A stretch of 64,000 nt of DNA from Asticcacaulis aquaticus. Its GTDB lineage: Bacteria; Pseudomonadota; Alphaproteobacteria; Caulobacterales; Caulobacteraceae. Below the pieces are notes generated by a model. That model had not been told where the DNA came from, made no database searches, and saw only the letters and a program-made list of their open reading frames with translations. The DNA lies in NCBI RefSeq assembly GCF_028550415.1, contig NZ_JAQQKX010000001.1:434001-498000 (forward strand), in the 5' to 3' direction. Below, piece by piece: positions 46,669 to 54,983 of this stretch (position 1 is the stretch's first letter; every line of letters starts with the position of its first letter). Position numbers and translations under genes: made by a program.

Positions 46669-48054
46669 ATGCGTAAGACTATGGTTCGGTCACAGGCAGT
46701 GGCAGCGTCGCGGGATTTCAGCGCCCTTAAGCTGTGGCTGATAACGGCGCTGGCGATCGTCGCCGCCCTGATCGTTTCGCCCGCCCGTGCGCAGGACCCG
46801 GCCGACAGCGCCCGTTATGCCGCCATCGTCGTCGATGCGCAATCCGGCGAAGTCTTCTACGCCATGCGCGCCGACAGCCCCCGCTATCCGGCCTCCCTGA
46901 CCAAGATCATGACGCTTTATATGGCGTTCGAAGAGATGGCCCAGGGCCGCCTCAGGCCCGACGATCTGATCACTATTTCGCCGCACGCCGCTTCGATGCC
47001 ACCCACGAATTCGGGCCTCAAGGCCGGCGATACTATCACGGTGGACATGGCCATGCGTCTGATCGCCGCCTACTCCGCCAACGATCTGGCCGCCGCTCTG
47101 GCCGAACATATTGGCGGCACCGAGTCGCGCTTCGCCGCCCTGATGACGGTTAAGGCGCAGGAAATCGGCATGACGCGCTCGAACTTCGTCAATGCGTCCG
47201 GCCTGCCCGACTCGCGTCAGGTGTCGTCGGCGCGCGATTTCGCCGTGCTGGCGCGCTCGGTCATGCGCGACTTCCCGCAATATTATGAATATTTCCACGT
47301 GCGCTCGATCGAGTTCCGCGGCCGGACCTACCCCAACCACAACCCCCTGCTCGCCTATCCCGGCGTCGACGGTATGAAGACCGGCTATATCAACGCCGCC
47401 GGCTACAACCTCGTCGCCTCGCAGCGCAAGGGCAATCACCGCCTGATCGCGGTCATGCTCGGCGGTTCGAACAAGGCCCAGCGCCGCGAGCACGTCACCA
47501 CCCTGATGAACACGGGCTTCACCGTCTTCGCCCGCCGCGACAAGGGCGAGACGATCACCGTCGCCCAAAGCGAATTCCGCAGCGTCATCGCGCCCAAGCC
47601 CAAATACGAGGTGCTGGGCGATAATGCGACCCTGATGGCGGCGCTCGATGCGCAGGACGACGAGGACGGCGTGAACGTTCAGCGCCTGAGCCAGAAGACT
47701 CCGGCCCCCGGCGTCGTCGCCGCCCTGACCAAGGCCGAGGCCAAGAAGGCCGCCGATGACAAGGCGGCGGCCAAGAAGACCTCGACGACCGCCGCCGCCA
47801 AAAAGAAGAAGAAAGACCCTGACGCCATCTGGGCGATTCAGGTCGGCGCCTTCAAGGCGAAATCTCAGGCCGCCGACTGGGCGAAGGACGTCCAGAAGCG
47901 CTTTGCCTTGCTCAAGGGTGTCGATACGGACGTGTCGAAGAACGACGCGGGCCGTTACCGCACGCGCTTTGTCGATATGACCAAGGCCGACGCGCAGAAG
48001 GCCTGCAAGGCGATCGAGGCCAAGCGTCTGGATTGCATGGTGGTGAAGAGCTAG
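46669..48054 (+). CDS. D-alanyl-D-alanine carboxypeptidase with C-terminal SPOR domain
   Basis: A 461-residue class C-type low-molecular-weight penicillin-binding protein. A signal anchor spans about 21-41. The active-site motifs are Ser76-x-x-Lys79 (ASLTK), Ser136-Ala-Asn138 and Lys237-Thr-Gly. It trims the terminal D-alanine from peptidoglycan pentapeptides. A Lys/Ala-rich linker leads to a SPOR domain (about 385-461; WAIQVGAFKAKSQAADWAKDV), which binds denuded glycan at the division site. SPOR on a carboxypeptidase suggests septal localisation. Start ATG 46669 chosen because it precedes the anchor; 46681 is an alternative. Confidence 0.9.
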   Translation: MRKTMVRSQAVAASRDFSALKLWLITALAIVAALIVSPARAQDPADSARYAAIVVDAQSGEVFYAMRADSPRYPASLTKIMTLYMAFEEMAQGRLRPDDLITISPHAASMPPTNSGLKAGDTITVDMAMRLIAAYSANDLAAALAEHIGGTESRFAALMTVKAQEIGMTRSNFVNASGLPDSRQVSSARDFAVLARSVMRDFPQYYEYFHVRSIEFRGRTYPNHNPLLAYPGVDGMKTGYINAAGYNLVASQRKGNHRLIAVMLGGSNKAQRREHVTTLMNTGFTVFARRDKGETITVAQSEFRSVIAPKPKYEVLGDNATLMAALDAQDDEDGVNVQRLSQKTPAPGVVAALTKAEAKKAADDKAAAKKTSTTAAAKKKKKDPDAIWAIQVGAFKAKSQAADWAKDVQKRFALLKGVDTDVSKNDAGRYRTRFVDMTKADAQKACKAIEAKRLDCMVVKS

Positions 48055-48058
48055 AGTT

Positions 48059-48176
48059 ATGGGGTTTGGGGCCTATGGCCCCATGAACCTTTACCGATCA
48101 ATAGAAAACCCCGGCTTCACAAAGCCGGGGTTTTCTATTGAAGATAAGACTTGGGGCCACAGGCCCCAAACCCCAT
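48059..48176. terminator. Large nested palindrome between convergent genes
   Basis: An inner 19-bp perfect stem CAATAGAAAACCCCGGCTT with its complement (48099-48140) is a strong bidirectional terminator with T-rich arms. Outside it, ATGGGGTTTGGGGCCT (48059-48074) pairs with AGGCCCCAAACCCCAT (48161-48176), 16 of 16. Each outer arm can also form its own small hairpin (GGGGCC/GGCCCC), so two alternative folds exist. It fills the whole gap between the carboxypeptidase and DnaJ-like genes. Confidence 0.9.
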
Positions 48177-48178
48177 GA

Positions 48179-48625
48179 CTATCTGCGTTTCAACAACACA
48201 TCCCGCGCCGCATTGAGCTTCGCCGCGCGGGCATCGGAGCCGCCCTGATCCGGGTGAGCCTCCTTCATGCGCGCTTTCCACGCCTTGAGGATGGTTTTGC
48301 GGTCAGAACCCGCCGGGATACCCAGCGCACGATAGGCTTCGATTTCCGCGAGACTATGGGGCCGATCCGCTGGCGGCTGAGTCTGGCCGCGATAGCGTGC
48401 CCCACCTGCCATACCGAAGGCGACCGTCACAAGGATGCTGGCCAGAATATACTGCCCGCGCGCCACGCAAACCACGCCAGCCATGGCCACGGCCACGGCC
48501 AGAATGGCGATCACGGCGCGCTTTTGCCGTATCCACGGCCCGGCCTTCAGCTTGCCGAGGTGCGACTGACGCCCGACCCAGACCAGAAAGGCGAAAACCG
48601 CCACCGCCCCAATAAGCAGATACAC
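48179..48625 (-). CDS. Membrane-anchored DnaJ-domain protein
   Basis: A 148-residue protein with two N-terminal hydrophobic segments (about 1-17 and 38-75) and a C-terminal J-like domain (about 93-148) that keeps the HPD triad (AHPDQGG). Such proteins stimulate Hsp70 at the membrane. The start is GTG at 48625, with AGGA upstream; no better ATG exists. It is convergent with the carboxypeptidase. Confidence 0.82.
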   Translation of the reverse strand: MYLLIGAVAVFAFLVWVGRQSHLGKLKAGPWIRQKRAVIAILAVAVAMAGVVCVARGQYILASILVTVAFGMAGGARYRGQTQPPADRPHSLAEIEAYRALGIPAGSDRKTILKAWKARMKEAHPDQGGSDARAAKLNAARDVLLKRR

Positions 48626-48681
48626 CGTTGCGTTTCCTTAAAATGCAACGGTGTTGTGGCACAGGACGCGCGCGGGCTCAA

Positions 48682-49563
48682 TCACTCCGCCGCCTCGAAA
48701 TCGTCCTCGTCGGCCTCGACCTGCGGGCCAAGCTCGGTCAGCTGATCCGACACTGAGTCTTCGTTTTCGAGATCGAGCGCCAGCATGACGGCACGGATTT
48801 CGCTGCGCGCCGAGACGTGTGCCATCGACACGGCCACCGGTTTGATCTCGTTGCTGAGGTCGAGCACCGTCAGGCCAAAAGGGAACAGTTCGCGGTAGAT
48901 GACCCGGTCACGCAGGCCCGACGCGACGCGGAAACCGATACGCTTACCCAGGGCCTGCAAACGGTCGTCGATGCGTTTGCCGTTACGCGCCTGATTGGTG
49001 GCCAGACGGTTGCGCAGGACGATCCAGTCGATGGTCTTGCCGTCCCACTGAGCGCGCTGCTTGCGCGAATTCCACACGGTTTCGGCGTAGATCGACGGGC
49101 GTTTGACCTCAAGCGTCACCGGATCGACCTGCCCCAGCAGGTCGAAGTCGATGAAGCTGTCGTTCATCGGGGTGATGATGACGTGACCGACCGAATGGGC
49201 CCGGCGCGACAGGACGGAATCACCCCCCGGCGTGTCGATGATCACGTAGTCGGCGATATCGATGGCTTCGCTCAGGGCACGATCGAAGGCCGCCTTGGCC
49301 TCGGCATCGGGCACCTTGACCAGTTCCGCCGGATTCTTGTGCAGGAACGGCTCGACCGCGTGCGGCAGAATCTTTTCGTTGGCCGCCGCCCACTTCTTGC
49401 GGTTTTCGAAGAAGTGCGACAGCGAGCGCTGACGCAGGTCGAGGTCGATGATCGCCACGCGCTTGCCCATATGCAGCAGCACGGCGGCGACGTGCATGGC
49501 GACGGTGGACTTCCCCGCCCCGCCCTTTTCGTTGCCAAAAACCAGAATGCGCGCGTTCGACAT
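48682..49563 (-). CDS. mipZ: Division-plane positioning ATPase MipZ
   Basis: A 293-residue ParA-family ATPase. The deviant Walker A is GNEKGGAGKST, with DTPGGDSVLSRRAHS as the next nucleotide motif. Long stretches such as RVAIIDLDLRQRSLSHFFENR correspond to Caulobacter MipZ, which forms a gradient from the poles and inhibits FtsZ polymerisation there. GGAG lies 8 bases before the ATG at 49563; a GTG five codons earlier is less likely. Ends in an acidic tail. Confidence 0.95.
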   Translation of the reverse strand: MSNARILVFGNEKGGAGKSTVAMHVAAVLLHMGKRVAIIDLDLRQRSLSHFFENRKKWAAANEKILPHAVEPFLHKNPAELVKVPDAEAKAAFDRALSEAIDIADYVIIDTPGGDSVLSRRAHSVGHVIITPMNDSFIDFDLLGQVDPVTLEVKRPSIYAETVWNSRKQRAQWDGKTIDWIVLRNRLATNQARNGKRIDDRLQALGKRIGFRVASGLRDRVIYRELFPFGLTVLDLSNEIKPVAVSMAHVSARSEIRAVMLALDLENEDSVSDQLTELGPQVEADEDDFEAAE

Positions 49564-49732
49564 ATTTTTACTCCACACCCGAATCGACCCTGAACCGACA
49601 CCCTCACTGTCAGGCCGCGCGCATTCTGCGTCAATAATTCGTTAACAATTTGGCTGGGGAGGATATGGGGGAGAATTGGGATCGTGCAACGCCGCTCTAG
49701 CCTTGGCGTCTTCTAACGACTATATTGCCGCC

Positions 49733-50542
49733 ATGACCGTAGATTCAGACTATATGACCCGCTCCGACACGATCCGCATCCACACGGCTGAAGACTTCGA
49801 GGGCATGCGACGCGCCGGTAAGATCGCCAGCCAGTGCCTCGACATGCTGATCCCCTATGTCGTGCCGGGCGTGAAGACGTCCTATCTCGACGATCTGGCG
49901 CGGCAGTTCATCTTCGACCACGGCGCGCTACCGGCCTGCGTCTTCTATCGCGGCTATCAATATACGGTCTGTATTTCGCCGAACCACGTCGTCTGCCACG
50001 GCATGCCGTCGGACAAGACGCTGAAAGAGGGCGATATCGTCAATATCGACGTCACCGCCATCGTCGACGGCTGGCACGGCGACACCTCGCGCATGTACGA
50101 GGTCGGTCAGGTCAACCAGAAGGCCAGGCGCCTTGTCGACGTGACTTACGAATCCATGCGCCTCGGCCTTGAACAGATCAAGCCCGGCAACACCTTCGGC
50201 GATATTGCCCACGCCATTCAGAAATATGCCGAAAGCCAGCGCTGTTCGGTCGTGCGCGACTTCTGCGGCCACGGCCTCGGTCAGGTCTTCCACGACAATC
50301 CCAACGTCCTGCACTTCGGTCGTGCCGGTACAGGACCGGTGCTTCAGGAAGGCATGTTCTTCACCGTCGAGCCGATGATCAATCTGGGTCGTCCCGAGGT
50401 AAAGGTTCTGAACGACGGCTGGACGGCGGTGACGCGCGACAAGTCGCTGACGGCGCAGTGCGAACACAGCATCGGCGTGACGAAGGACGGGCTGGAGCTT
50501 TTCACCGCGTCGGATCTGTTCCGTCCGTTGCCGGTGCTTTAA
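49733..50542 (+). CDS. map: Type I methionine aminopeptidase
   Basis: A 269-residue peptidase that removes the initiator methionine. Metal ligands are all visible in order: Asp in VNIDVTAIVDGWHGDTSRMY (two Asp), His in CGHGLGQVFHDNP, Glu in FFTVEPM and the last Glu in QCEHSIGVT. No Cys-rich N-terminal extension. Start ATG 49733 is taken; 49754 (MTRSDT) is possible, and neither has a good ribosome site. Its 3' end overlaps the next convergent gene by 4 bases. Confidence 0.95.
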   Translation: MTVDSDYMTRSDTIRIHTAEDFEGMRRAGKIASQCLDMLIPYVVPGVKTSYLDDLARQFIFDHGALPACVFYRGYQYTVCISPNHVVCHGMPSDKTLKEGDIVNIDVTAIVDGWHGDTSRMYEVGQVNQKARRLVDVTYESMRLGLEQIKPGNTFGDIAHAIQKYAESQRCSVVRDFCGHGLGQVFHDNPNVLHFGRAGTGPVLQEGMFFTVEPMINLGRPEVKVLNDGWTAVTRDKSLTAQCEHSIGVTKDGLELFTASDLFRPLPVL

Positions 50543-51015
50543 TCCTTAAGTAGCGGCATTGCGTTCGTCGCCAGAGTCGACCGCCCGGCCTGGGTCAGGT
50601 GCGCTCGTATTTGCACGGTCTCACCCGCTTTTGGCAGGGACCATGGTGAAGACGGCTGGACCTGAGCGCTGCCTTCATACAGGTTTCCGTCGGCTGGGGA
50701 ACGAAAGCGATAGGTCAGGTCGGTAATAATGACAAGGCTCGCCCCCTGTGGCCGCGTTGGACCATAGGCCCTGTCGCATCTTACCGCTACAGGCGTGCGG
50801 TCGGCCTCGGTATATACGCACTGGGTCTGTGCGGCGACGATCTCAGCGGCAATGATCCGGTAATGGTTTTCGCGGTCCCAGACGACATATGCAAAAAAGA
50901 GGATAATTACCGCCGCCACTGAGACGCCTATCGTATATAATATCTCACGAGTGCGCGGCTCCATAAACTCCAGATAGGGCCAGCCTTTCCACACGTCCTT
51001 CAGAAATTCCCGCAC
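50539..51015 (-). CDS. Single-pass membrane protein, function unknown
   Basis: A 158-residue protein: an N-terminal cytoplasmic part, one transmembrane helix (about 31-50, ILYTIGVSVAAVIILFFAYV), and a periplasmic domain of beta character with two cysteines that could pair. It looks like DUF3592-type proteins but this is only a resemblance. Start GTG at 51015 has AGGGTGG upstream; the frame continues to 51192 without a better start. Confidence 0.6.
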   Translation of the reverse strand: MREFLKDVWKGWPYLEFMEPRTREILYTIGVSVAAVIILFFAYVVWDRENHYRIIAAEIVAAQTQCVYTEADRTPVAVRCDRAYGPTRPQGASLVIITDLTYRFRSPADGNLYEGSAQVQPSSPWSLPKAGETVQIRAHLTQAGRSTLATNAMPLLKD

Positions 51016-51138
51016 GATACCACCCTTTCGCTTACAGGGCTTCCTAGCGTGCGCGACATTAAAATATCGCCAATAGCGAGTATATTTCACCGCCCGTCGG
51101 CTCTGGATTATCCCGCAAAGCCAATATAGGCTCACCGT

Positions 51139-51735
51139 ATGAGCGACGATATTTCCAGCCTCGATACAGCCCTGCCCGACCATGGCGGCCACCGTCAGCG
51201 GCTGCGCGACCGGGCGCGCAAGGGTGGCGTCTCGGCCCTGCCCGATTACGAACTGCTGGAACTGTTCCTTTTCCGCTCGATCCCTCAGCGCGACGTGAAG
51301 CCGCTGGCCAAGGCCTTGCTGACGCGGTTCGGCTCGCTGCCTGCCACCCTGTCGGCGCCGCTGGAGGACATGCTTCAGGTCTCGGCCCTGGATAACAAAG
51401 GCCGGGCGCTGAAAATGACGGCGGATATCGCGCTCGATCTGGCGCTGATGTTTGAGTCCACCCGCCGGATGCTGGCCGAACCGCTTAAACGTAGCACGGT
51501 CATCTCAAGCTGGGCGTCGCTGGTCAGCTATCTGCGCGTGACCCTGGCGCACGAGCCGCGTGAGCAGTTCCGCATTCTGTTTCTCGACAAGAAAAACCAG
51601 CTCATCGCCGACGAGATCATGAACCATGGCACGGTCGATCACGCCCCGGCCTATCCGCGCGAGATCATGCGCCGGTCGCTGGAGCTGTCGGCGTCCTCGG
51701 TGATTCTGGTCCACAACCACCCCATTTTGGGGTGA
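51139..51735 (+). pseudogene. radC: radC, 3'-truncated at the metal motif
   Basis: A 198-residue fragment of RadC. The N-terminal helix-hairpin-helix part (DHGGHRQRLRDRARKGGV, DYELLELFLF) and most of the JAB/MPN domain (FRILFLDKKNQLIADEIMNH) are intact, but after VILVHNHP the reading frame reads ILG and stops. Normal RadC continues with Ser-Gly-Asp-Pro and about 40 more residues, including the last metal ligand. So the JAMM metal site is broken. The cut coincides with the start of a recombinase gene, pointing to insertion rather than a random stop. Confidence 0.85.
51718..51734. other. Probable attachment-site junction in radC
   Basis: CACCCCATTTTGGGGTG has 7-bp perfect arms around TTT. The first half (CACCCC) is the radC codons for His-Pro; the second half belongs to the incoming DNA. 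A symmetric site at the junction fits a tyrosine-recombinase core. The matching right-end copy was not found in the window. Confidence 0.45.
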
Positions 51736-53151
51736 ATGGCGTCACGGATCGCCAACTCTACCAGTTGAAATTATTAAGTTTTTATCGTTTGTCGCAGTCT
51801 GACGTCCTAAAGCATATTAGGGGCATCGGACGGGCAATTGAACCATCAACCGTCCCCATTCACACTCCCCCATACAGGGTGTGTTCCCAGTTTAGAGGCG
51901 GACGAAACAATGGCCAATTTAACCAACCTTGAAATCATTCACGCGATCAAAAGGGTCGAAAAGGACCGTCGTCAAGAGAACTTGGCGGATGGCGAGGGCC
52001 ATGGCACTGGAAGACTTATTTTGATCCTCAAACCTATGCCGAAGCGCGTCACCGCCGACTGGATGGTGCAACAGTGGCGGGCCGGCAAGCGCACGAAGAA
52101 GAAAATCGGAAGTTACCCAGCGCTATCCCTGTCTGAGGCTCGGTCCATCTTCCATAGGGACTTTGCAAAGGCTATCTTGAAAAAGCGAAGCATCAAAATA
52201 ACAGGCGACGCCCGACCTGGAACGGTCCTTGATCTATTTGACGGTTATGTCGAGTCGCTCAAATCGGCTGGCAAATCTTCGTGGAAAGAAACAAAAAAGG
52301 GGCTTCACAAGGTCGCTGGGATACTAGGTGAAAACAGGCCGGCCCGAAGCATCGAGCCCGATGAAATTACTGCCGTTATTAGGCCAATATACGAGCGTGG
52401 CGCTAAGTCTATGGCGGATCATGTCAGGAGCTATATTCGTGCTGCCTTTAGTTGGGGACTTAAGACTGAGCACGACTATCGCGATACGTCACCAAGACGC
52501 TTCCACCTTGTCTATAATCCGGCCGCGGGAATTCCCAGTGAACCCAAAAATGCCGGCACCCGTTGGTTGTCCGAAGGTGAATTTGTGCACTTGTACCGCT
52601 GGCTCGAACATCCGGACGTCGAAATCCACCCACCCTACCCCCGAGCCATTCGACTGATTATGTTGACCGGCCAGCGGGTTGACGAAATCGCCCACCTCCA
52701 TGTTTCGCAGTGGGATTCGGCTGCCAGAATGATCGACTGGTCAAAGACAAAGAATAATCGTCCTCACGCTATTCCAGTTCCCGACATCGCCACCGACTTG
52801 ATTGAGAGTATCATTCCAAACGAGTACGGATGGTTTTTCCCGTCTCAAAAGGACCCTAAACGACCAGTCACAGCGGCCACGCTATATTCGTTTATTTGGC
52901 GTCAACGCGAGCGCGGTGTGATACCCCACGCGACGAACCGCGATTTGAGGCGCACTTGGAAAACCTTGGCAGGGAAGGCTGGTGTATCGAAGGAAATTCG
53001 AGACCGGATTCAAAATCATGCTCTGCATGACGTCAGTTCGAAGAACTATGATCGTTGGAATTATCTACCGGAGAAGCGCGCCGGTATGAAAAAATGGAAC
53101 ACGTTCGTGACTCGACTATTGTCCCGAAAACCTGATCGCCTCGCAGCGTAG
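51724..53151 (+). mobile_element. Left end of an integrative element in radC (right end not seen)
   Basis: The radC coding sequence ends abruptly near 51723 and is followed by AT-richer DNA and a tyrosine recombinase reading away from the junction. No radC 3' part appears anywhere to 64000, so the element may extend beyond the window, or the right part was lost. The end coordinate given here is only the recombinase stop. Extent and mobility are inference. Confidence 0.45.
51910..53151 (+). CDS. Tyrosine-type site-specific recombinase (integrase)
   Basis: A 413-residue integrase of the large proteobacterial type. Catalytic-domain motifs: LTGQRVDEIAHLHVSQWD with the first Arg, TNRDLRRTWKT with the second Arg (the usual His of the His-x-x-Arg box is Arg here), RIQNHALHDVSS and the C-terminal YDRWNYLPEKR with candidate nucleophile Tyr. 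An N-terminal arm-binding domain (about 1-100, KKKIGSYPALSLSEAR) matches island integrases. The base composition is lower in GC than host genes. ATG at 51910 used (GAGG upstream); TTG at 51838 is possible. Confidence 0.9.
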   Translation: MANLTNLEIIHAIKRVEKDRRQENLADGEGHGTGRLILILKPMPKRVTADWMVQQWRAGKRTKKKIGSYPALSLSEARSIFHRDFAKAILKKRSIKITGDARPGTVLDLFDGYVESLKSAGKSSWKETKKGLHKVAGILGENRPARSIEPDEITAVIRPIYERGAKSMADHVRSYIRAAFSWGLKTEHDYRDTSPRRFHLVYNPAAGIPSEPKNAGTRWLSEGEFVHLYRWLEHPDVEIHPPYPRAIRLIMLTGQRVDEIAHLHVSQWDSAARMIDWSKTKNNRPHAIPVPDIATDLIESIIPNEYGWFFPSQKDPKRPVTAATLYSFIWRQRERGVIPHATNRDLRRTWKTLAGKAGVSKEIRDRIQNHALHDVSSKNYDRWNYLPEKRAGMKKWNTFVTRLLSRKPDRLAA

Positions 53152-53175
53152 CGGCTGCGCCTGGAGGAGACGTCG

Positions 53176-54282
53176 ATGGCGAAACGAAAAACCCTACCAA
53201 AGGACTTCGAAGCGATACTCGCCAGCGGCGATCTCGCAGCCATGAAGGCCGTGTTCGACAAGTGTGAGATCGACGCACGCGGCGGTTACACCAAACAGAC
53301 GGCGCTGGCGTTTGCCTGTCCGGACGACCTGACCCGGTGGCTGGTCGCTCAGGGCGCGGATCTTGGCGCCGAGGACGCCTACGGCGAGACGCCTCTGCAC
53401 GCGCATGCCGGCACCCGCGCCGGCCGGATCTCGACCCTGCTAGAATTGGGGGCCTTCGTGAATCACGGCGAAAGCGGCCGGGGCACGCCCTTGCATTGCG
53501 CCGCCAGAGCTTACAAGGCCGATGCCGCAGCAGCGCTCATTGCTGCGGGCGCGCGGGCAACGGTGGCGAACCGCGAGGGCCAGACGCCGCTAGACTATGC
53601 GCTGTCTCGGTGCAGCAATATCAATATCGAAAATATGGTGCCGTTGTCAGAGGTGTTGCTAGCAGCCATGCGAGATGAGGCGAAGCCGCCGGCCAGTTTC
53701 CTCAACCGTTTGCTGGGCGGGGCGAAAACCGTGGCGGTCATGAGCCCCGAGAGGCAGGCAGAAGTGACCCGTATCGGCCAGGATTTCGAGTTTTCGCGAA
53801 GCGCCTTCAATCCGGAGAGTGTCGACGCGGTGAGCGCGGCTCTGGACAAGCTGTACGCGATCTTCGACGTAACACCTGTGCCACGCCGGGCCATGTACGA
53901 TGGCAAGACCCCTATCAAGGTGACGGCAAAGGCTTGGAGCGACCAGCACGATGAACTCTGGGCACTGCTCGTCCCACCTCAAGGCGCCGCCATGACGCAG
54001 CAGGGGGAGGCGATCCGTGTTTCCGGCCGCCTCCATCGGGAGCTAGAAGGCAATGGGGGCGTCAACTGGGACTCCGACTTCAAGGCCATGGCGGATATGC
54101 TGACGCAGATATTCGCCAATGGCCAGGCGCTTCCCGCCGGCGAATTGGAGGAGGCGCGCGCGCTGACCGCGGCGGTCAAGCGCAAGGGCGGAGATACCGC
54201 TCGCCTGTGTCAGTTGGCCGTCGAGTGGGTGCGCCGCAATCCATCACCCCTAACCATGCCCGACGCCCCTTACAGCCGTTGA
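53176..54282 (+). CDS. Ankyrin-repeat protein
   Basis: A 368-residue protein. Ankyrin repeats occupy about residues 35-150: DAYGETPLHAHAG, SGRGTPLHCAAR and NREGQTPLDYALS each follow the x-TPLH/D pattern. The C-terminal part (170-368) is unrecognised, partly helical. Cytoplasmic. GGAGGAG precedes the ATG, and the start is 24 bases after the recombinase stop, so they may be co-transcribed. A binding partner cannot be guessed from context. Confidence 0.8.
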   Translation: MAKRKTLPKDFEAILASGDLAAMKAVFDKCEIDARGGYTKQTALAFACPDDLTRWLVAQGADLGAEDAYGETPLHAHAGTRAGRISTLLELGAFVNHGESGRGTPLHCAARAYKADAAAALIAAGARATVANREGQTPLDYALSRCSNINIENMVPLSEVLLAAMRDEAKPPASFLNRLLGGAKTVAVMSPERQAEVTRIGQDFEFSRSAFNPESVDAVSAALDKLYAIFDVTPVPRRAMYDGKTPIKVTAKAWSDQHDELWALLVPPQGAAMTQQGEAIRVSGRLHRELEGNGGVNWDSDFKAMADMLTQIFANGQALPAGELEEARALTAAVKRKGGDTARLCQLAVEWVRRNPSPLTMPDAPYSR

Positions 54283-54344
54283 GGCTTGGCCGGGATCAAG
54301 CGCGAGCATTGTAGTCGACCTTTACCATAAGCATTGAATGAATG

Positions 54345-54370
54345 CGCCAGGCCGCGTCACTAGCCTGGCG
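54345..54370. other. Hairpin in gap after ankyrin gene
   Basis: CGCCAGGC/GCCTGGCG (8 bp, 10-base loop) in the gap between the ankyrin and EF-hand genes. No T-run follows. Nothing else is supported in 54283-54521. Confidence 0.35.
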
Positions 54371-54521
54371 GTTGATTGAAAGTGTGTTCGCTCTGGTGAC
54401 GCGCTGAAAGCCGTCAGCTCCGAGTTATCCGGTAGCCTGTAGAGGATACCGTTCAGCCTCCGGTGCGTTTAATCTCACGGCGCCTGCGCAGCAAAACCTA
54501 AGCAAGCGTCACTTGGTAACT

Positions 54522-54926
54522 CTACATGTCCGCAGCGGTCACGACACCATCACCATTTTTATCAATCGTCTTAAAGTCGGAGGTGCCTTTTGCTTTCATT
54601 TCCTCGATCGTGACACGGCCATCGCCGTTCAAATCGTTTCGCATAACGCCTGCGATCCGTTTCGGCGTCTTCGGATCGGTAATTGGTGCGATAGCCGTAA
54701 AATAGGTTTCAGCTTCGGCCGCCGTCAGCTCCTTGTCACGGTTCTTGTCGATGTTTTTAACCGTCTCGCCGATCTCGTGATTGAATTCCTCTAAGGTCAA
54801 TATACCGTCTTTGTTACGGTCCATTTTGGAAAACCTGTCCGACAGTTTTCCATCTGCCGCGATGGCGCCAGTGCATATCGCAACAAGAAACAGTGATGGG
54901 ATAAGGGTTTTGATCGTCGAGTTCAT
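54522..54926 (-). CDS. Secreted EF-hand calcium-binding protein
   Basis: A 134-residue protein with a signal peptide (cleavage after AIAA near residue 24) and four EF-hand loops at about 36-47 (DRNKDGILTLEE), 60-71 (DKNRDKELTAAE, a poor site), 98-109 (DLNGDGRVTIEE) and 122-133 (DKNGDGVVTAAD). The last loop runs to the C-terminus, leaving no exit helix. It lies 57 bases downstream of the GH59 gene on the same strand, so it is likely in that transcript. Calcium-sensing or structural role is inferred only. Confidence 0.8.
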   Translation of the reverse strand: MNSTIKTLIPSLFLVAICTGAIAADGKLSDRFSKMDRNKDGILTLEEFNHEIGETVKNIDKNRDKELTAAEAETYFTAIAPITDPKTPKRIAGVMRNDLNGDGRVTIEEMKAKGTSDFKTIDKNGDGVVTAADM

Positions 54927-54983
54927 AGAAATTCCTCCTTTTATTGTTTTGCTCTATGGGTGGAGCGCAGGGTCGATATCAAA

